NCBI RefSeq assembly: GCF_900100075.1
Contig: NZ_FNEG01000007.1
Coordinates: 150,419 to 214,418 of the forward strand
Reading direction: 5' to 3'
DNA: 64,000 nucleotides
Source of the DNA: Chryseobacterium jejuense
GTDB lineage: Bacteria > Bacteroidota > Bacteroidia > Flavobacteriales > Weeksellaceae
The notes beneath the pieces were generated by a model. The model was given only the letters and a program-made list of their open reading frames with translations, was not told the origin of the DNA and ran no database searches. The first letter of the stretch is position 1; each line of letters opens with the position of its first letter. Both the position numbers and the translations under genes were made by a program. This document shows, piece after piece, positions 50,671-59,609 of this stretch.

Positions 50671-51321
50671 TCAGTCTACAATATGATTTTCAATAGCATA
50701 TTTTACGACTCCCGCAGTGTTTTTTACGTTGAGTTTCAAAAGAATTTTTTTTCGATGTGTTTCTACCGTATTGATACTTATAAAAAGTTTTTCAGAGATG
50801 TCTTTGCTGCTGAAGCCATCACATATTAGTTTTAGAATTTCCATTTCGCGTCGGGTAAGTGGATCTCTGATATGGAAATTTCGTTTCCCTTGTTCATTAC
50901 TAATGAAGCTAAGCATTCTTTCCTTGGCATGGTCACAAATATAAATCTCATTCAGAAGCAAAGCATTAATAGCTTTTAGAAATTCATCATATCTGCAGTT
51001 TTTATCCAGATAGCTTTTAATGCCTTTGTTGAAAAGCTTTCTGATATCTATTACATCATAACAGCTCCCTATGACAATGATTTTAATGTGATGATGTTCT
51101 GTGATAATGCTTTCCACAGATTTACATATCTCTGTAAGCATAAGTATATTGGAACTCATGACAAGCATTTCAGGTGGTTGATCTCTTAATTGTTTGGAAA
51201 GATTTTCTAAGGAATTGCAGATATTTATAGTATTAAAAATTTTGCTCTGCATTAATAATTTTGATAACCCTTCAGTATATAGCATGGGTTCATCGAAAAT
51301 AGTTAATCTTGGTTTCATCAT
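50671..51321 (-). CDS. CsgD-like LuxR/NarL-type regulator with degenerate receiver
   Basis: A 216-residue protein: receiver-like domain (1-130) and a C-terminal LuxR helix-turn-helix (LTRREMEILKLICDGFSSKDISEKLFISINTVETHRKKILLKLNVKNTAGVVKYA). Aligning PEMLVMSSNI with the canonical PDVVLMDxxMP places Ser56 where the phosphoacceptor Asp belongs. Acidic residues D10/E11 and the conserved Lys107 (YLDKN) remain. CsgD, the curli master regulator of Enterobacteriaceae, is likewise a LuxR-type protein with an atypical receiver. This gene lies convergent to the last curli-locus gene and is the natural candidate to bind the csgA dyads. Confidence 0.85.
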   Translation of the reverse strand: MMKPRLTIFDEPMLYTEGLSKLLMQSKIFNTINICNSLENLSKQLRDQPPEMLVMSSNILMLTEICKSVESIITEHHHIKIIVIGSCYDVIDIRKLFNKGIKSYLDKNCRYDEFLKAINALLLNEIYICDHAKERMLSFISNEQGKRNFHIRDPLTRREMEILKLICDGFSSKDISEKLFISINTVETHRKKILLKLNVKNTAGVVKYAIENHIVD

Positions 51322-51547
51322 GGTAGTTTTATTTATATAAAAATATGAAAAAAACTTAACATAATGAATAAAATTGATAAATAATTTGAATTTTTTATGA
51401 TGATTATTATAGTAAATTGTTATTTTTGTTAATTATTGTGTAAATAAATCTCTTTTTATTGATTTTTTATTGTGAAAATTAGAGTTATTAGAGGCGTTTG
51501 TTTGATACTGCTGATGTTTTAGAGTATTTTTTTTAAGTATATTTTTT

Positions 51548-52015
51548 TTATTTAACTAACACAGTAGGGATATGTTTTACAGGGAAATTAACCGAGTTGG
51601 CTATAAAACAAAACTCATTGGCTTTATGATGAAGTTCTTTGGCTTTTTCCATCATAGATTCATCAGTAACTGTAACGGTAGGATAGAGTGTTACTTCTAT
51701 GAATTGCCCGCTGCCATTAGCTTTTTCTTCCATAATTCCGGTGGCTTCATCAATATAATTGGTGACAATTACACCAGCTTCAGAGCAAAAATGAAGATAC
51801 CAGAGCATATGACAGGAAGAAAGAGAAGTTAGAAACATATCTTCAGGATTGTGTTTCGTTTTGTCTCCACGGAAGGCCGGGTCAGAGGATCCTTCAATCA
51901 GAGCCTTATTTTCTACTGAAATGGTATGGCTTCTTTCGTAGTTTCTGTAGCCGCTGGTTCCTGTTCCTTTGTTTCCCGTCCATTGAATGGTAGCTTTGTA
52001 GTGGTGCTTTTTCAT
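51548..52015 (-). CDS. OsmC family peroxiredoxin-like protein
   Basis: The 155-residue protein has the OsmC/Ohr layout: PEDMFLTSLSSCHMLWYLHFCSEAGV with the active Cys in SSCH (Cys68), a second Cys in FCSEA (77), and the late NEFCFIANSVNFPV Cys. It reduces organic hydroperoxides. It stands alone between the CsgD-like regulator and the T9SS pair; the gap before the regulator (51322-51547) is AT-rich and empty. Confidence 0.9.
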   Translation of the reverse strand: MKKHHYKATIQWTGNKGTGTSGYRNYERSHTISVENKALIEGSSDPAFRGDKTKHNPEDMFLTSLSSCHMLWYLHFCSEAGVIVTNYIDEATGIMEEKANGSGQFIEVTLYPTVTVTDESMMEKAKELHHKANEFCFIANSVNFPVKHIPTVLVK

Positions 52016-52149
52016 AATGTAAATTAAAAAGTGTTACAGTTAAAATCAATAGAGGTAAGCTTTCGCTCGCCTTATAATTAAAAAAAAATCCAATAGCTTT
52101 AGCCCAAGCCTAAAAACATCGAATAGCTCTTTAATATAAACACTAAGGT

Positions 52150-52178
52150 AATAAAAAACCTCTGGTAAAGCCAGAGGT
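52150..52178 (-). terminator. Terminator after the second T9SS delta-60 gene
   Basis: ACCTCTGG and CCAGAGGT pair (5-nt loop); on the minus strand the stem is followed by TTTTTTATT. Confidence 0.87.
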
Positions 52179-52184
52179 CATATT

Positions 52185-53579
52185 TTAATTTTTAATCATT
52201 TTCTTGGTAGTGACGCTTCCGTTTTCAAAAGTAACTTTAGCTATATAAGACCCTTTGGGTAAATCAGAAACAGAACAACCAGATTCTTTTATGTTTTTTG
52301 CAATCTTTCCATCAGAATAATAAATTTCAATTTTGCTCACTTTTTCTTTAGATTGATAAATCAAGTCTTGTTTTACAGGATTTTCAAAAGAGATAGTAGG
52401 ATTTGCTTTGGCAACATCTGCTGTAGATAAACTACCATTAGTAAGCAGATATTTTACAATGAATCCGTTTCCTCTTATCATGATATTGCTATTATGAATA
52501 AACATTTCCTCTACATCAGAATCTGTTTGTAAATAATCATTAAAAAGAGGATCTACTAAACCGCTTTGAGAAATTTTCGAAATTAAATTAATTGAATTAC
52601 CTGCACCTCCAACATAGTAAGAACCTTCTTTTTCGGTAATACTTTGAATCCATGCCCCTCCATTCAATCCTGAATTTGTATCTACATTGTAATTAAATGT
52701 GGTATCAAAAGTTCCATCCTGATTTAATCTTTGAAGCTTATCCTCTGAAGCTGGTGCGAAAAGAATTTTATTGCTGCTATCCACAAATACTGCATTGGTA
52801 CTACCATAACCAAAGCCATTATTGTCAAGCAATGGTACAGTACCATTGGTTCCAAAGTTTGTTACAGGTTGTCCATTGGAATTAAATTTTTGAATAAATC
52901 CGCTGTCACTACTAAAACAGATAATATTAGATTGATTATCCATTCGTACAAATGTTCTGCCGGCAGGGGTTCCTTTTGTGGCAGTATAGCCGCTGTTACC
53001 GAAAGTAGTATCCAAACTTCCATTGGTATTAAGTCTGAAAACTACATGCTGATGCTGAACGTTTTGAATGTATTTAATAGCGTGAACAAGTATTTTGTCA
53101 TTCTGTAAAATAATTCCGGATGAAGCATAATTTTGATCAGGAACTAAAGAGGGTACAATTACAGTACCGTTGGTTCCAAAAGTGAGGTCTGGCTGGCCAT
53201 TTGGAAGTATCCTTGATATGGCTGTTGATTCTGTATTAATGAAACCAAAAACTATCAATTTTCCATCAGGTTGTATTTTAACTTCGTTGAGGTAACTGTT
53301 GTTAGGTAATTGAGCGGTTCCATTAACTCCGAAAGTTGTGTCTAAAATACCATTGGTTGTGAGTTTTGATACATAAGTCGCAGTTACATTAATAGGAGTG
53401 GAGGCATTTGTATTATGGGTAAAATAAGTTTCCCCATTAGGATTTTGGACCATGGACCAAGTGAGATTTCCTGGCATGGGATATTTTCCATTGGTTGCAA
53501 AATTAGGATCCTTAGAAATAATCTGTGCAAAAGCAGTTTGCGCTACAAGAAGCAGCACAATGAATAAATTCTTTGTCAT
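52185..53579 (-). CDS. T9SS-exported delta-60-repeat protein (copy 2)
   Basis: A 464-residue secreted protein: signal peptide MTKNLFIVLLLVAQTAFAQ. Propeller-type delta-60/DUF5122 repeats follow, each with the form NGxxDTTFGxNGT (DTTFGVNGTAQL, DLTFGTNGTVIV, DTTFGNSGYTAT, VTNFGTNGTVPL, DTTFNYNVDTN). The C-terminal type A sorting domain (ISFENPVKQDLIYQSKEKVSKIEIYYSDGK...FENGSVTTKKMIKN) sends it through T9SS to the surface. It is about half-identical in layout to the next gene, a tandem duplicate. Function unknown; perhaps adhesion. Confidence 0.88.
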   Translation of the reverse strand: MTKNLFIVLLLVAQTAFAQIISKDPNFATNGKYPMPGNLTWSMVQNPNGETYFTHNTNASTPINVTATYVSKLTTNGILDTTFGVNGTAQLPNNSYLNEVKIQPDGKLIVFGFINTESTAISRILPNGQPDLTFGTNGTVIVPSLVPDQNYASSGIILQNDKILVHAIKYIQNVQHQHVVFRLNTNGSLDTTFGNSGYTATKGTPAGRTFVRMDNQSNIICFSSDSGFIQKFNSNGQPVTNFGTNGTVPLLDNNGFGYGSTNAVFVDSSNKILFAPASEDKLQRLNQDGTFDTTFNYNVDTNSGLNGGAWIQSITEKEGSYYVGGAGNSINLISKISQSGLVDPLFNDYLQTDSDVEEMFIHNSNIMIRGNGFIVKYLLTNGSLSTADVAKANPTISFENPVKQDLIYQSKEKVSKIEIYYSDGKIAKNIKESGCSVSDLPKGSYIAKVTFENGSVTTKKMIKN

Positions 53580-53661
53580 CGTAGTGTTTTTTTTAGATTG
53601 AGAATAAAAAGGATCAGCTCACAATAAGCAAACCCTTTTTATCATTCGGATATGTTGATTA

Positions 53662-55068
53662 TTAATTTTTCATTAATTTTTTAGTAGTTTCCTTTCCATT
53701 GGCGAATCTAATCTTTACGATATAAATTCCAGTTGGAAGATCTGAAACGTTGGCGTTGTTGTTTTGAACAGTTTTGATTAGTTTGCTATTTGTAGAATAA
53801 ATTTCTATAGATTGCACAGTCTCTTTTGTATCGTAGATTAAGTGTTGCTTAATTGGATTTTCAAATGAGATAGAGGTTCTACTGGCTTTGGAAAAATCTG
53901 CAGTAGCCAGTGTGGCATTGTTATTTACTATAAATTTAAAAATCTGCTTTCCTCTTACTGCAAAAATATTTCCTTCGTTGATAAGCATATTTCCAATAAA
54001 TATGGGATCTGTGGAGCTTTCTGAATAATAATTGAAAGAAGGATCTATGGCTCCTGTTGAAGTAAGCTTAGAGATTAAAAAAGTTTCCCCCGTTGCTCCT
54101 GTTATCCATGAAATATAATAGCTTCCGTTTTTTTCAGTGATAGAAGCAGATAAATTACCATCATTGAAAGGAGCTGTAGTATTATCAAACACAAAAGAAT
54201 TGTCCCGGCTTCCATTGGGATTTATTCGGAAAATCTCATTGTCAATATTATTGATGCATACAATAAAGTTATTGCTATCCATAATAGCTGTATTGATTAA
54301 TCCCGGGCTTGATGGGAATGCTGTAACTCCATTGTTCCCAAATGCTGAAAGCACTTGTCCATTACTATCATATTTTTCCAGCGCACCATAAGGATAAGTG
54401 CTGCTATTTCTGGCAAGACTTACAATATTGGTTTGATTATCCACAAAAACAAAACGTCCTTTGGTATTGATGGAACCATTATTTCCAAAAGTCTGATCGA
54501 TGGATCCGTTTTCATTTAATCTGTAAACGAGAGAATAATCTAAAAGATGGTAATTGCTGTCAAAAGCATTACCGTATACAATTATTTTATTATTTTGAAG
54601 ATGAAATCCAAAACTGTCTACATTAAGACTCGCTCCAATATAAGGGATTTTAGCTGTACCATTTGTTCCGAAAGCCGCATCTATCTGCCCATTAGGAAGA
54701 ATTCTTGTGATGGCTGTACCATCTTCATAAAAACCTAATATAACAATCTTGCCATCCGCTTGCTTTTTTAGAGTAATTGGGAATCCGGATGATGCATAAG
54801 AAGTGCTTACTTCTCCATTGAGTCCGAAAGAAGTATCCACTGTTCCATTAGGATTTAGCTTAGATAATACAACTTCAGTAGCAGCGCTTTGTTTGATATA
54901 GGTAAAGTAAAGACTTCCGTCTGAATTTTGAACAATATTGTTGTAGTGGGAACTGGATGCTTCGGCAATGGTATACTTCCCATGAGAAGCAAAATTGTTA
55001 TCATAAGATGTAATTTGGGCAGAAATAGCCTGAGTTACCAGGGTAACCAGTAATAGATTTTTTTTCAT
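53662..55068 (-). CDS. T9SS-exported delta-60-repeat protein (copy 1)
   Basis: A 468-residue paralogue of the gene at 52185: signal peptide to about AISAQ, delta-60 repeats (DTSFGLNGEVST, DAAFGTNGTAKI, DQTFGNNGSINT, LSAFGNNGVTAF, DPSFNYYS) and a closely matching T9SS sorting tail (ISFENPIKQHLIYDTKETVQSIEIYSTNSK...FANGKETTKKLMKN). The two genes are 82 nt apart on the same strand; the first has no clear terminator, so they may form one transcript. Confidence 0.88.
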   Translation of the reverse strand: MKKNLLLVTLVTQAISAQITSYDNNFASHGKYTIAEASSSHYNNIVQNSDGSLYFTYIKQSAATEVVLSKLNPNGTVDTSFGLNGEVSTSYASSGFPITLKKQADGKIVILGFYEDGTAITRILPNGQIDAAFGTNGTAKIPYIGASLNVDSFGFHLQNNKIIVYGNAFDSNYHLLDYSLVYRLNENGSIDQTFGNNGSINTKGRFVFVDNQTNIVSLARNSSTYPYGALEKYDSNGQVLSAFGNNGVTAFPSSPGLINTAIMDSNNFIVCINNIDNEIFRINPNGSRDNSFVFDNTTAPFNDGNLSASITEKNGSYYISWITGATGETFLISKLTSTGAIDPSFNYYSESSTDPIFIGNMLINEGNIFAVRGKQIFKFIVNNNATLATADFSKASRTSISFENPIKQHLIYDTKETVQSIEIYSTNSKLIKTVQNNNANVSDLPTGIYIVKIRFANGKETTKKLMKN

Positions 55069-55102
55069 TCTGTTTGAGTTTTATGTTGTTTTGTTGCAAA
55101 TA

Positions 55103-55137
55103 TAATAAAAAAACCTTCAGTAAAAACTGAAGGTTTT
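55103..55137 (-). terminator. Terminator after rng
   Basis: AAAACCTTCAG and CTGAAGGTTTT form an 11-bp stem (6-nt loop) followed on the minus strand by TTTTTTTATT. Confidence 0.9.
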
Positions 55138-55147
55138 AAATTTTGTC

Positions 55148-56710
55148 TTAATTAGAAAATTCAATCAATTCTTCTTTTTTAGAATTGTAAATTTTGTATT
55201 CTAAATATTTAAAAGAATCCCTTGGTACAATGGTTACCCATTTTTTGTACTTCATGAACCATTTCATTTGGATACTTTTAAGTAAGCCTTTTGTTAAATA
55301 AGCTTCTACAAATGGGTGTACATGCAGGTAGATTTTTCCTTTTTCTTTCTGCAGAATGTTTCTTAGTGTTTCACCCATTCTTTCCACGATAACAATTGGA
55401 GCTACAATTTCTCCGTCTTTGTTCGGGTTTTCTTCTTTGGTTTCGATCTGTTTTTCCGGACGGTTTCTTTGTCTGGTAATCTGAATCAGGCCGAATTTAC
55501 TTGGAGGAAGGATTTTGTGGCGAGCTTTGTCGCGCTTCATTTCCTCTTTTAGATGTTCGTAGAGATCTCTTCTGTGATCAGAATTGATCATGTCGATGAA
55601 GTCAATCACAATGATTCCTCCCATATCACGGAGGCGGAGCTGTCTGGCAATCTCAGTGGCTGCCATTTTGTTTACTTTAAGAGCGTGTTCTTTATTAACA
55701 GCAGTTCCGGTGGTGATATTATTTCCGGAGTTAACGTCTACTACGTGAAGTGCTTCTGTGTGTTCAATAACAAGATAAGCGCCTTTGGAGCTTGGTATGT
55801 TTACGTGTTTTCCGAAGCTCTGTTTAAGCTGTTTTTCAACATTGTAATATTCCAGAAGTGGAATATGAGAATCATAAAACTGGACAATATTTTTCTTTTC
55901 AGGAGCAATTACTTCAACGTAATTGGTCATTTCGTTTACCATTTGCTCATCATCGCAGATGATATTTACGAAATCCTGATTAAAATTGTCTCTTAAAATA
56001 GCTGAAGCTTTGTCTTCTTCGCTTAAAACTTTAGACGGGACTTTGTTTCTTTGGATATTTTTAAAGGTGCTTTCCCATTTTTGAATCAGCTGATTCATGT
56101 CATTATGAAGGTCTGCTACCTTTTTTCCTTCGGCAACGGTTCTTATAATAACTCCAAAACCTTCAGGCTTAATGCTGTCGATCAGGGTTCTTAATCTTTC
56201 CTTTTCCTCAAAACTTTTGATTTTTTTAGAAATGGAAACCTTATTGTCGAATGGAATTAAAACCAAAAAACGTCCTGTCAGTGAAACTTGGGTAGAAATT
56301 CTGGGACCTTTTGTAGAAATAGGTTCCTTGGTAATTTGTAAAAGAACAATATCGTCTTTTGCAATAACTTTATCTACCGTTCCGTTTTTATCTATTTCGG
56401 GCTGTATCTCGAAATTTTTTAAGCTTGAAGAATTTTGTTTTTTAGAGATCGTGTCTTTTAAAAACTTTCTGTAGGTAAGATATTGTGGTCCCAGATCCTG
56501 ATAATGCAGGAATGCATCCTTGTCATATCCTATATTTACGAATGCTGCATTCAGGTTAGGTGCCAGTTTTTTTACTCTTCCAATAAACAGATCTCCAACT
56601 ATAAAATCGCTTTTGTCCTCTTGCTCATGAAGTTCACATAGTCTTCCGTCTTCCAGCAGTGCAATCTTTGTAAGATCATCTTCATGCGAAACTATTAGTT
56701 CTTTCTTCAT
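55148..56710 (-). CDS. rng: Ribonuclease E/G family protein (RNase G)
   Basis: A 520-residue RNase G: S1 domain (DLFIGRVKKLAPNLNAAFVNIGYDKDAFLHYQDLGPQYL), the long middle, and the catalytic core VIEHTEALHVVDVNSGN (catalytic Asp), GGIIVIDFIDMINSDHRRDLYEHLKEEMKRDKARHKILPPSKFGLIQITRQR. It lacks the long C-terminal scaffold of RNase E, so it is the G form. In flavobacteria it lies after HU and a tiny basic-protein gene, as here. Confidence 0.95.
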   Translation of the reverse strand: MKKELIVSHEDDLTKIALLEDGRLCELHEQEDKSDFIVGDLFIGRVKKLAPNLNAAFVNIGYDKDAFLHYQDLGPQYLTYRKFLKDTISKKQNSSSLKNFEIQPEIDKNGTVDKVIAKDDIVLLQITKEPISTKGPRISTQVSLTGRFLVLIPFDNKVSISKKIKSFEEKERLRTLIDSIKPEGFGVIIRTVAEGKKVADLHNDMNQLIQKWESTFKNIQRNKVPSKVLSEEDKASAILRDNFNQDFVNIICDDEQMVNEMTNYVEVIAPEKKNIVQFYDSHIPLLEYYNVEKQLKQSFGKHVNIPSSKGAYLVIEHTEALHVVDVNSGNNITTGTAVNKEHALKVNKMAATEIARQLRLRDMGGIIVIDFIDMINSDHRRDLYEHLKEEMKRDKARHKILPPSKFGLIQITRQRNRPEKQIETKEENPNKDGEIVAPIVIVERMGETLRNILQKEKGKIYLHVHPFVEAYLTKGLLKSIQMKWFMKYKKWVTIVPRDSFKYLEYKIYNSKKEELIEFSN

Positions 56711-56865
56711 TTTGTTATCAGATAAAAATTGTTAAGATTTTAGGAAATTGGTATTGTTCTAGATTAATTCATCTATTAAATATAAGGATTTAGAATGAAA
56801 ACCATTATATTTTTATTAAAATAATATTTGAAACGCTCCGTTTTCCGCGGAATCTTATAGTTGCA

Positions 56866-56914
56866 AACAAAAATATAGTCGGTGAACTTTAAAAATTTAA
56901 AATCACCAACTATA
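56866..56914 (-). terminator. Terminator of the HU / small basic protein unit
   Basis: Twelve-bp arms TATAGTCGGTGA (56874-56885) and TCACCAACTATA (56903-56914), complementary except for one pair that is G:U on the minus strand. On the minus strand the stem is followed by a TTTTTGTTT tract. It separates the unit from rng. Confidence 0.82.
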
Positions 56915-56944
56915 TATTATATTGTAAATCTCGAGAAAAAGAGA

Positions 56945-57034
56945 TTATTTTTTCTTATGTCTGTTCGCTCTTCTTCTTTTCTTTCTTTTGTGAGTCGCAA
57001 CCTTGTGTCTTTTTCTTTTCTTTCCGCTTGGCAT
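56945..57034 (-). CDS. 29-residue basic ribosomal-type protein (AURKAIP1/COX24-like)
   Basis: The protein is only 29 residues long, too short for most ORF calls: MPSGKKRKRHKVATHKRKK at the start, RRRANRHKKK at the end, with a TAA stop. About two thirds of the residues are Lys, Arg or His. It matches the AURKAIP1/COX24 (mS38) pattern, also seen in mycobacterial bS22, a small RNA-buried ribosomal protein. It lies between HU and rng on the same strand; the terminator at 56866-56914 follows. I infer that it is a ribosome component. Confidence 0.8.
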   Translation of the reverse strand: MPSGKKRKRHKVATHKRKKRRRANRHKKK

Positions 57035-57077
57035 AATTTTAATTTTTTAGTAACTAGTTAATATTCAGTTAATGTTC

Positions 57078-57368
57078 TTATTTTACTGCAACTTTCGTTT
57101 TTACTTTCTCAACAAAAGATTTTGATGGTTTGAAAGCAGGAATGTTATGAGCAGGAATCTCAATCGCAGTGTTCTTAGAAATATTTCTTCCTGTTTTAGC
57201 AGCTCTTGTTTTAATGATAAAAGATCCAAAACCTCTCAGATAAACGTTATCCCCATTATACATAGAAGTTCTGATCTCCTGCATAAAAGCTTCTACAACT
57301 TTCTGTGTTTCATTCTTTTCTGTTCCCAACTTATTTGAGATGGTGTTTACCAATTCTGCCTTTGTCAT
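57078..57368 (-). CDS. HU family DNA-binding protein
   Basis: A 96-residue HU/IHF protein: MTKAELVNTISNKLG start, FGSFIIKTRAAKTGRNISKNTAIEIPAHNIPAFKPSKSF forms the beta-arm and the final helix, with the Pro of the intercalating tip shifted to the PAHNIPAF region. It is a nucleoid protein. It heads the unit with the 29-residue protein. The gap to the next gene (57369-57632) is AT-rich, with no gene. Confidence 0.95.
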   Translation of the reverse strand: MTKAELVNTISNKLGTEKNETQKVVEAFMQEIRTSMYNGDNVYLRGFGSFIIKTRAAKTGRNISKNTAIEIPAHNIPAFKPSKSFVEKVKTKVAVK

Positions 57369-57632
57369 TTCCTTATTTTAATTTTAAATTTTAGGTGTGC
57401 AAATTTAGTTAAAAAAATTGAATACTAGCAAATTAGTGGCAAAATATTTTTGTTCAAATAGTTGAGATATTAATGTATATGCTATATTAACGCAGGTTGA
57501 AGATAATTTAATAATAAAATAATATTGCTGTTTAATGATGTGAAATCATCAATAATGGTAAAAAAATGAGATGTATAACCATCAATTTACCAGAGCTTTC
57601 TGTTACCCTCTCCATGCCTCATAATATAATTT

Positions 57633-58304
57633 CTACATACTGGAATTGTAGTACCCATTTTCTACACAGAAACGGATAAGATGAAGTTTAGTTTTTAATC
57701 CCAATTTCTCCGTTAATCGGTTAATGTAAGTATCAATTGTTCTTGTACTCAGGTTCAGTTTTTCTGCAATTTCTTTATTACTGAAGCCTTCGTAGCAGAA
57801 TCTCATAAGCTGTATCTCAGCCGGAGAAAGTTCTTCCTGTCCTTTCTTCTGCCTGTCCATATATTCCTGTACGGCAAGCGGCTGCTGTTCCCATTCTTTT
57901 GAATAGGTTTGATAATCAAACTCATCAGAAGCAATACTTCCTTTAATAATGTCCTTAATAATGGTACTGTTCTTCTGACAATAATATATATTAGGAATTC
58001 TCGACAGAATCTCAGCCATATCTTCCTGGTAAGTCCCGGAATAAGTGATAATAGGCGTTTCTGCGTTATTTTTCCTTATATATTTAATTGCTTCAATTCC
58101 ACTCAATACCGGCATAAATAGCTCAATAATGAATACATCTTCCTGTCTTCTGTAAATTCTGTTTACAAGCTCGTGGCCATTGTTACAGTCGTTCAACAGC
58201 ATATAGAAAGGGTTTTCCATTAAGGTTTTGATCATTATTTTTTTAAAATAAAAATCGCTGTCTGCTATAGAAAAACGCACGGTATTAGATAATATTTTAC
58301 TCAT
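57633..58304 (-). CDS. LuxR/NarL-type regulator beside T6SS, receiver Asp replaced by Glu
   Basis: The 223-residue protein has a receiver (1-130) and a LuxR helix-turn-helix (LSPAEIQLMRFCYEGFSNKEIAEKLNLSTRTIDTYINRLTEKL). The receiver aligns well (IADSDFYF, DVFIIELFMPVLSGIEAIKYIRK, YYCQKNS with Lys111), but the phosphoacceptor is Glu61 instead of Asp, which in many receivers mimics the phosphorylated state. It is divergent from tssO with about 180 nt between, so it probably regulates the T6SS genes. Confidence 0.87.
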   Translation of the reverse strand: MSKILSNTVRFSIADSDFYFKKIMIKTLMENPFYMLLNDCNNGHELVNRIYRRQEDVFIIELFMPVLSGIEAIKYIRKNNAETPIITYSGTYQEDMAEILSRIPNIYYCQKNSTIIKDIIKGSIASDEFDYQTYSKEWEQQPLAVQEYMDRQKKGQEELSPAEIQLMRFCYEGFSNKEIAEKLNLSTRTIDTYINRLTEKLGLKTKLHLIRFCVENGYYNSSM

Positions 58305-58484
58305 TCTTAATATCGATTTGGCGAATGATATTTAAAATTCAGAGGCCTAATTTATGAAAAACTTATGAAAGAGAAAATTAATATTAATTTAAACCGGGTT
58401 TTCACGAAATCGGAGCGGGGAAAATACGTATTGTGCATAAAAAAATTTTTTTATACTTTCACAGGCCAAACAAATCGCAAATAT

Positions 58485-59018
58485 ATGTCTTCGAATAGGG
58501 AAAAAAAATTGAACAAATCTGACGTCAGAACAGGCATTTGGAAGTTTATTCTTTCTTTTGCCGTCTTGTCTATGGTATCCTTTAGTTGTTTATACCTCTT
58601 CTTTAAGAGCTATGATATACAACGTGAAGGGATAAGTCGCGAAGCTGAAGCTTACAAGGAATTAATGCGTAGAAGTGATCTGCTTAAGCTTAGTGTAGAT
58701 GATATTTACGAAAAAATGGCCCAGCTTGATATGAATAAGGTGAAGAATGAGGCTTTTCTTAGAACCAATATTATGGATAACGTAGGAAGTGTTAAAAGTG
58801 TTATGGGGAAAGACAGTATCACAAACTTTAAGCACTACGCTACATTAATGAAGCAGATAGAACCTATGCTTGCTTTAAAGACTAAGATTATTGGGGTAGA
58901 TTTCAAAAAGAAAACAGTTCTCAGAGACCTTGATGAATGTATGGGAAAAGTAAACAGAGCCAATAATGAGCTTAGAAAAGACCCTACAAGAAATTTCACA
59001 GGAGGTAGAAGAAGATAA
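58485..59018 (+). CDS. tssO: T6SS-iii inner-membrane protein TssO
   Basis: The start at 58485 (MSSNREKKLN) gives 177 residues. The layout fits TssO: a short basic N-terminal segment, one transmembrane helix (about 18-40, FILSFAVLSMVSFSCLYLFF) and a coiled-coil-like periplasmic part. TssO is part of the membrane complex of the Bacteroidota type VI subtype, replacing TssJLM. An earlier start at 58365 is open but adds 40 residues overlapping the promoter region. It begins the operon with a TssO-like protein, TssP and TssR. Confidence 0.82.
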   Translation: MSSNREKKLNKSDVRTGIWKFILSFAVLSMVSFSCLYLFFKSYDIQREGISREAEAYKELMRRSDLLKLSVDDIYEKMAQLDMNKVKNEAFLRTNIMDNVGSVKSVMGKDSITNFKHYATLMKQIEPMLALKTKIIGVDFKKKTVLRDLDECMGKVNRANNELRKDPTRNFTGGRRR

Positions 59019-59029
59019 AAAATAAAGAT

Positions 59030-59557
59030 ATGCAAGGACAAATTACACTATCTAAAAAGGAAAGGCATTATCAGTTTTTTTATTTAATACTGATGCTTGT
59101 AGCTGCCATGATATTTTTAGGAATTATTTTTCTAAAAGGATTTGAATCTCCGTTTTCTGATGAAGACGTAAGGGGAATTCAGAATCTTGAACAGAAGGCC
59201 GAATTTGAACAACACCAAAAAATTATTATTCCAATCATGGACAGTACCTATACCATGATTACGAAGCTTACGGATGAGGCACCACAGCCTTTTGTGGAAA
59301 ATAATATCTTTGTGGGAGTTAATGATCTGAATGATTACTTTAAACGTAATGAAAATATCATTGATACCCGAAAAGATGCCTACCCGCAAATTGCTAGATT
59401 CTATAAGATGTACTACGAAGATAAAAAGGTAATTTCAACCACTTCAGAAGATATCAAAAGGTTTGAAAAGCAGGTGGAAGAATGCAGAATAGGATTTAAG
59501 GACAAACAGGATAAGATTTATCAGCGTAAGAGTGATTTGAAAGCTCGTACTCAATAA
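59030..59557 (+). CDS. TssO-like T6SS membrane protein
   Basis: A 175-residue protein with the same plan as TssO: a basic N-terminus, one transmembrane helix (about 15-35, FFYLILMLVAAMIFLGIIFL), then an acidic, helical periplasmic part ending in a basic coiled-coil tail. It starts 12 nt after the tssO stop. It is not obviously similar to tssO beyond its layout, so it could be TssO2 or another membrane-complex subunit such as a TssQ-type protein. A role in the T6SS envelope complex is inferred from position. Confidence 0.7.
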   Translation: MQGQITLSKKERHYQFFYLILMLVAAMIFLGIIFLKGFESPFSDEDVRGIQNLEQKAEFEQHQKIIIPIMDSTYTMITKLTDEAPQPFVENNIFVGVNDLNDYFKRNENIIDTRKDAYPQIARFYKMYYEDKKVISTTSEDIKRFEKQVEECRIGFKDKQDKIYQRKSDLKARTQ

Positions 59558-59609
59558 ACTAACCAATGAATTTAGGAACTTTAAATAAAACACATCACAA
59601 TTATTAACT

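Noticed and set aside
58365..58484. Longer tssO starting at 58365
   Set aside because: The extra 40 residues are not TssO-like and cover the probable promoter region between divergent genes.
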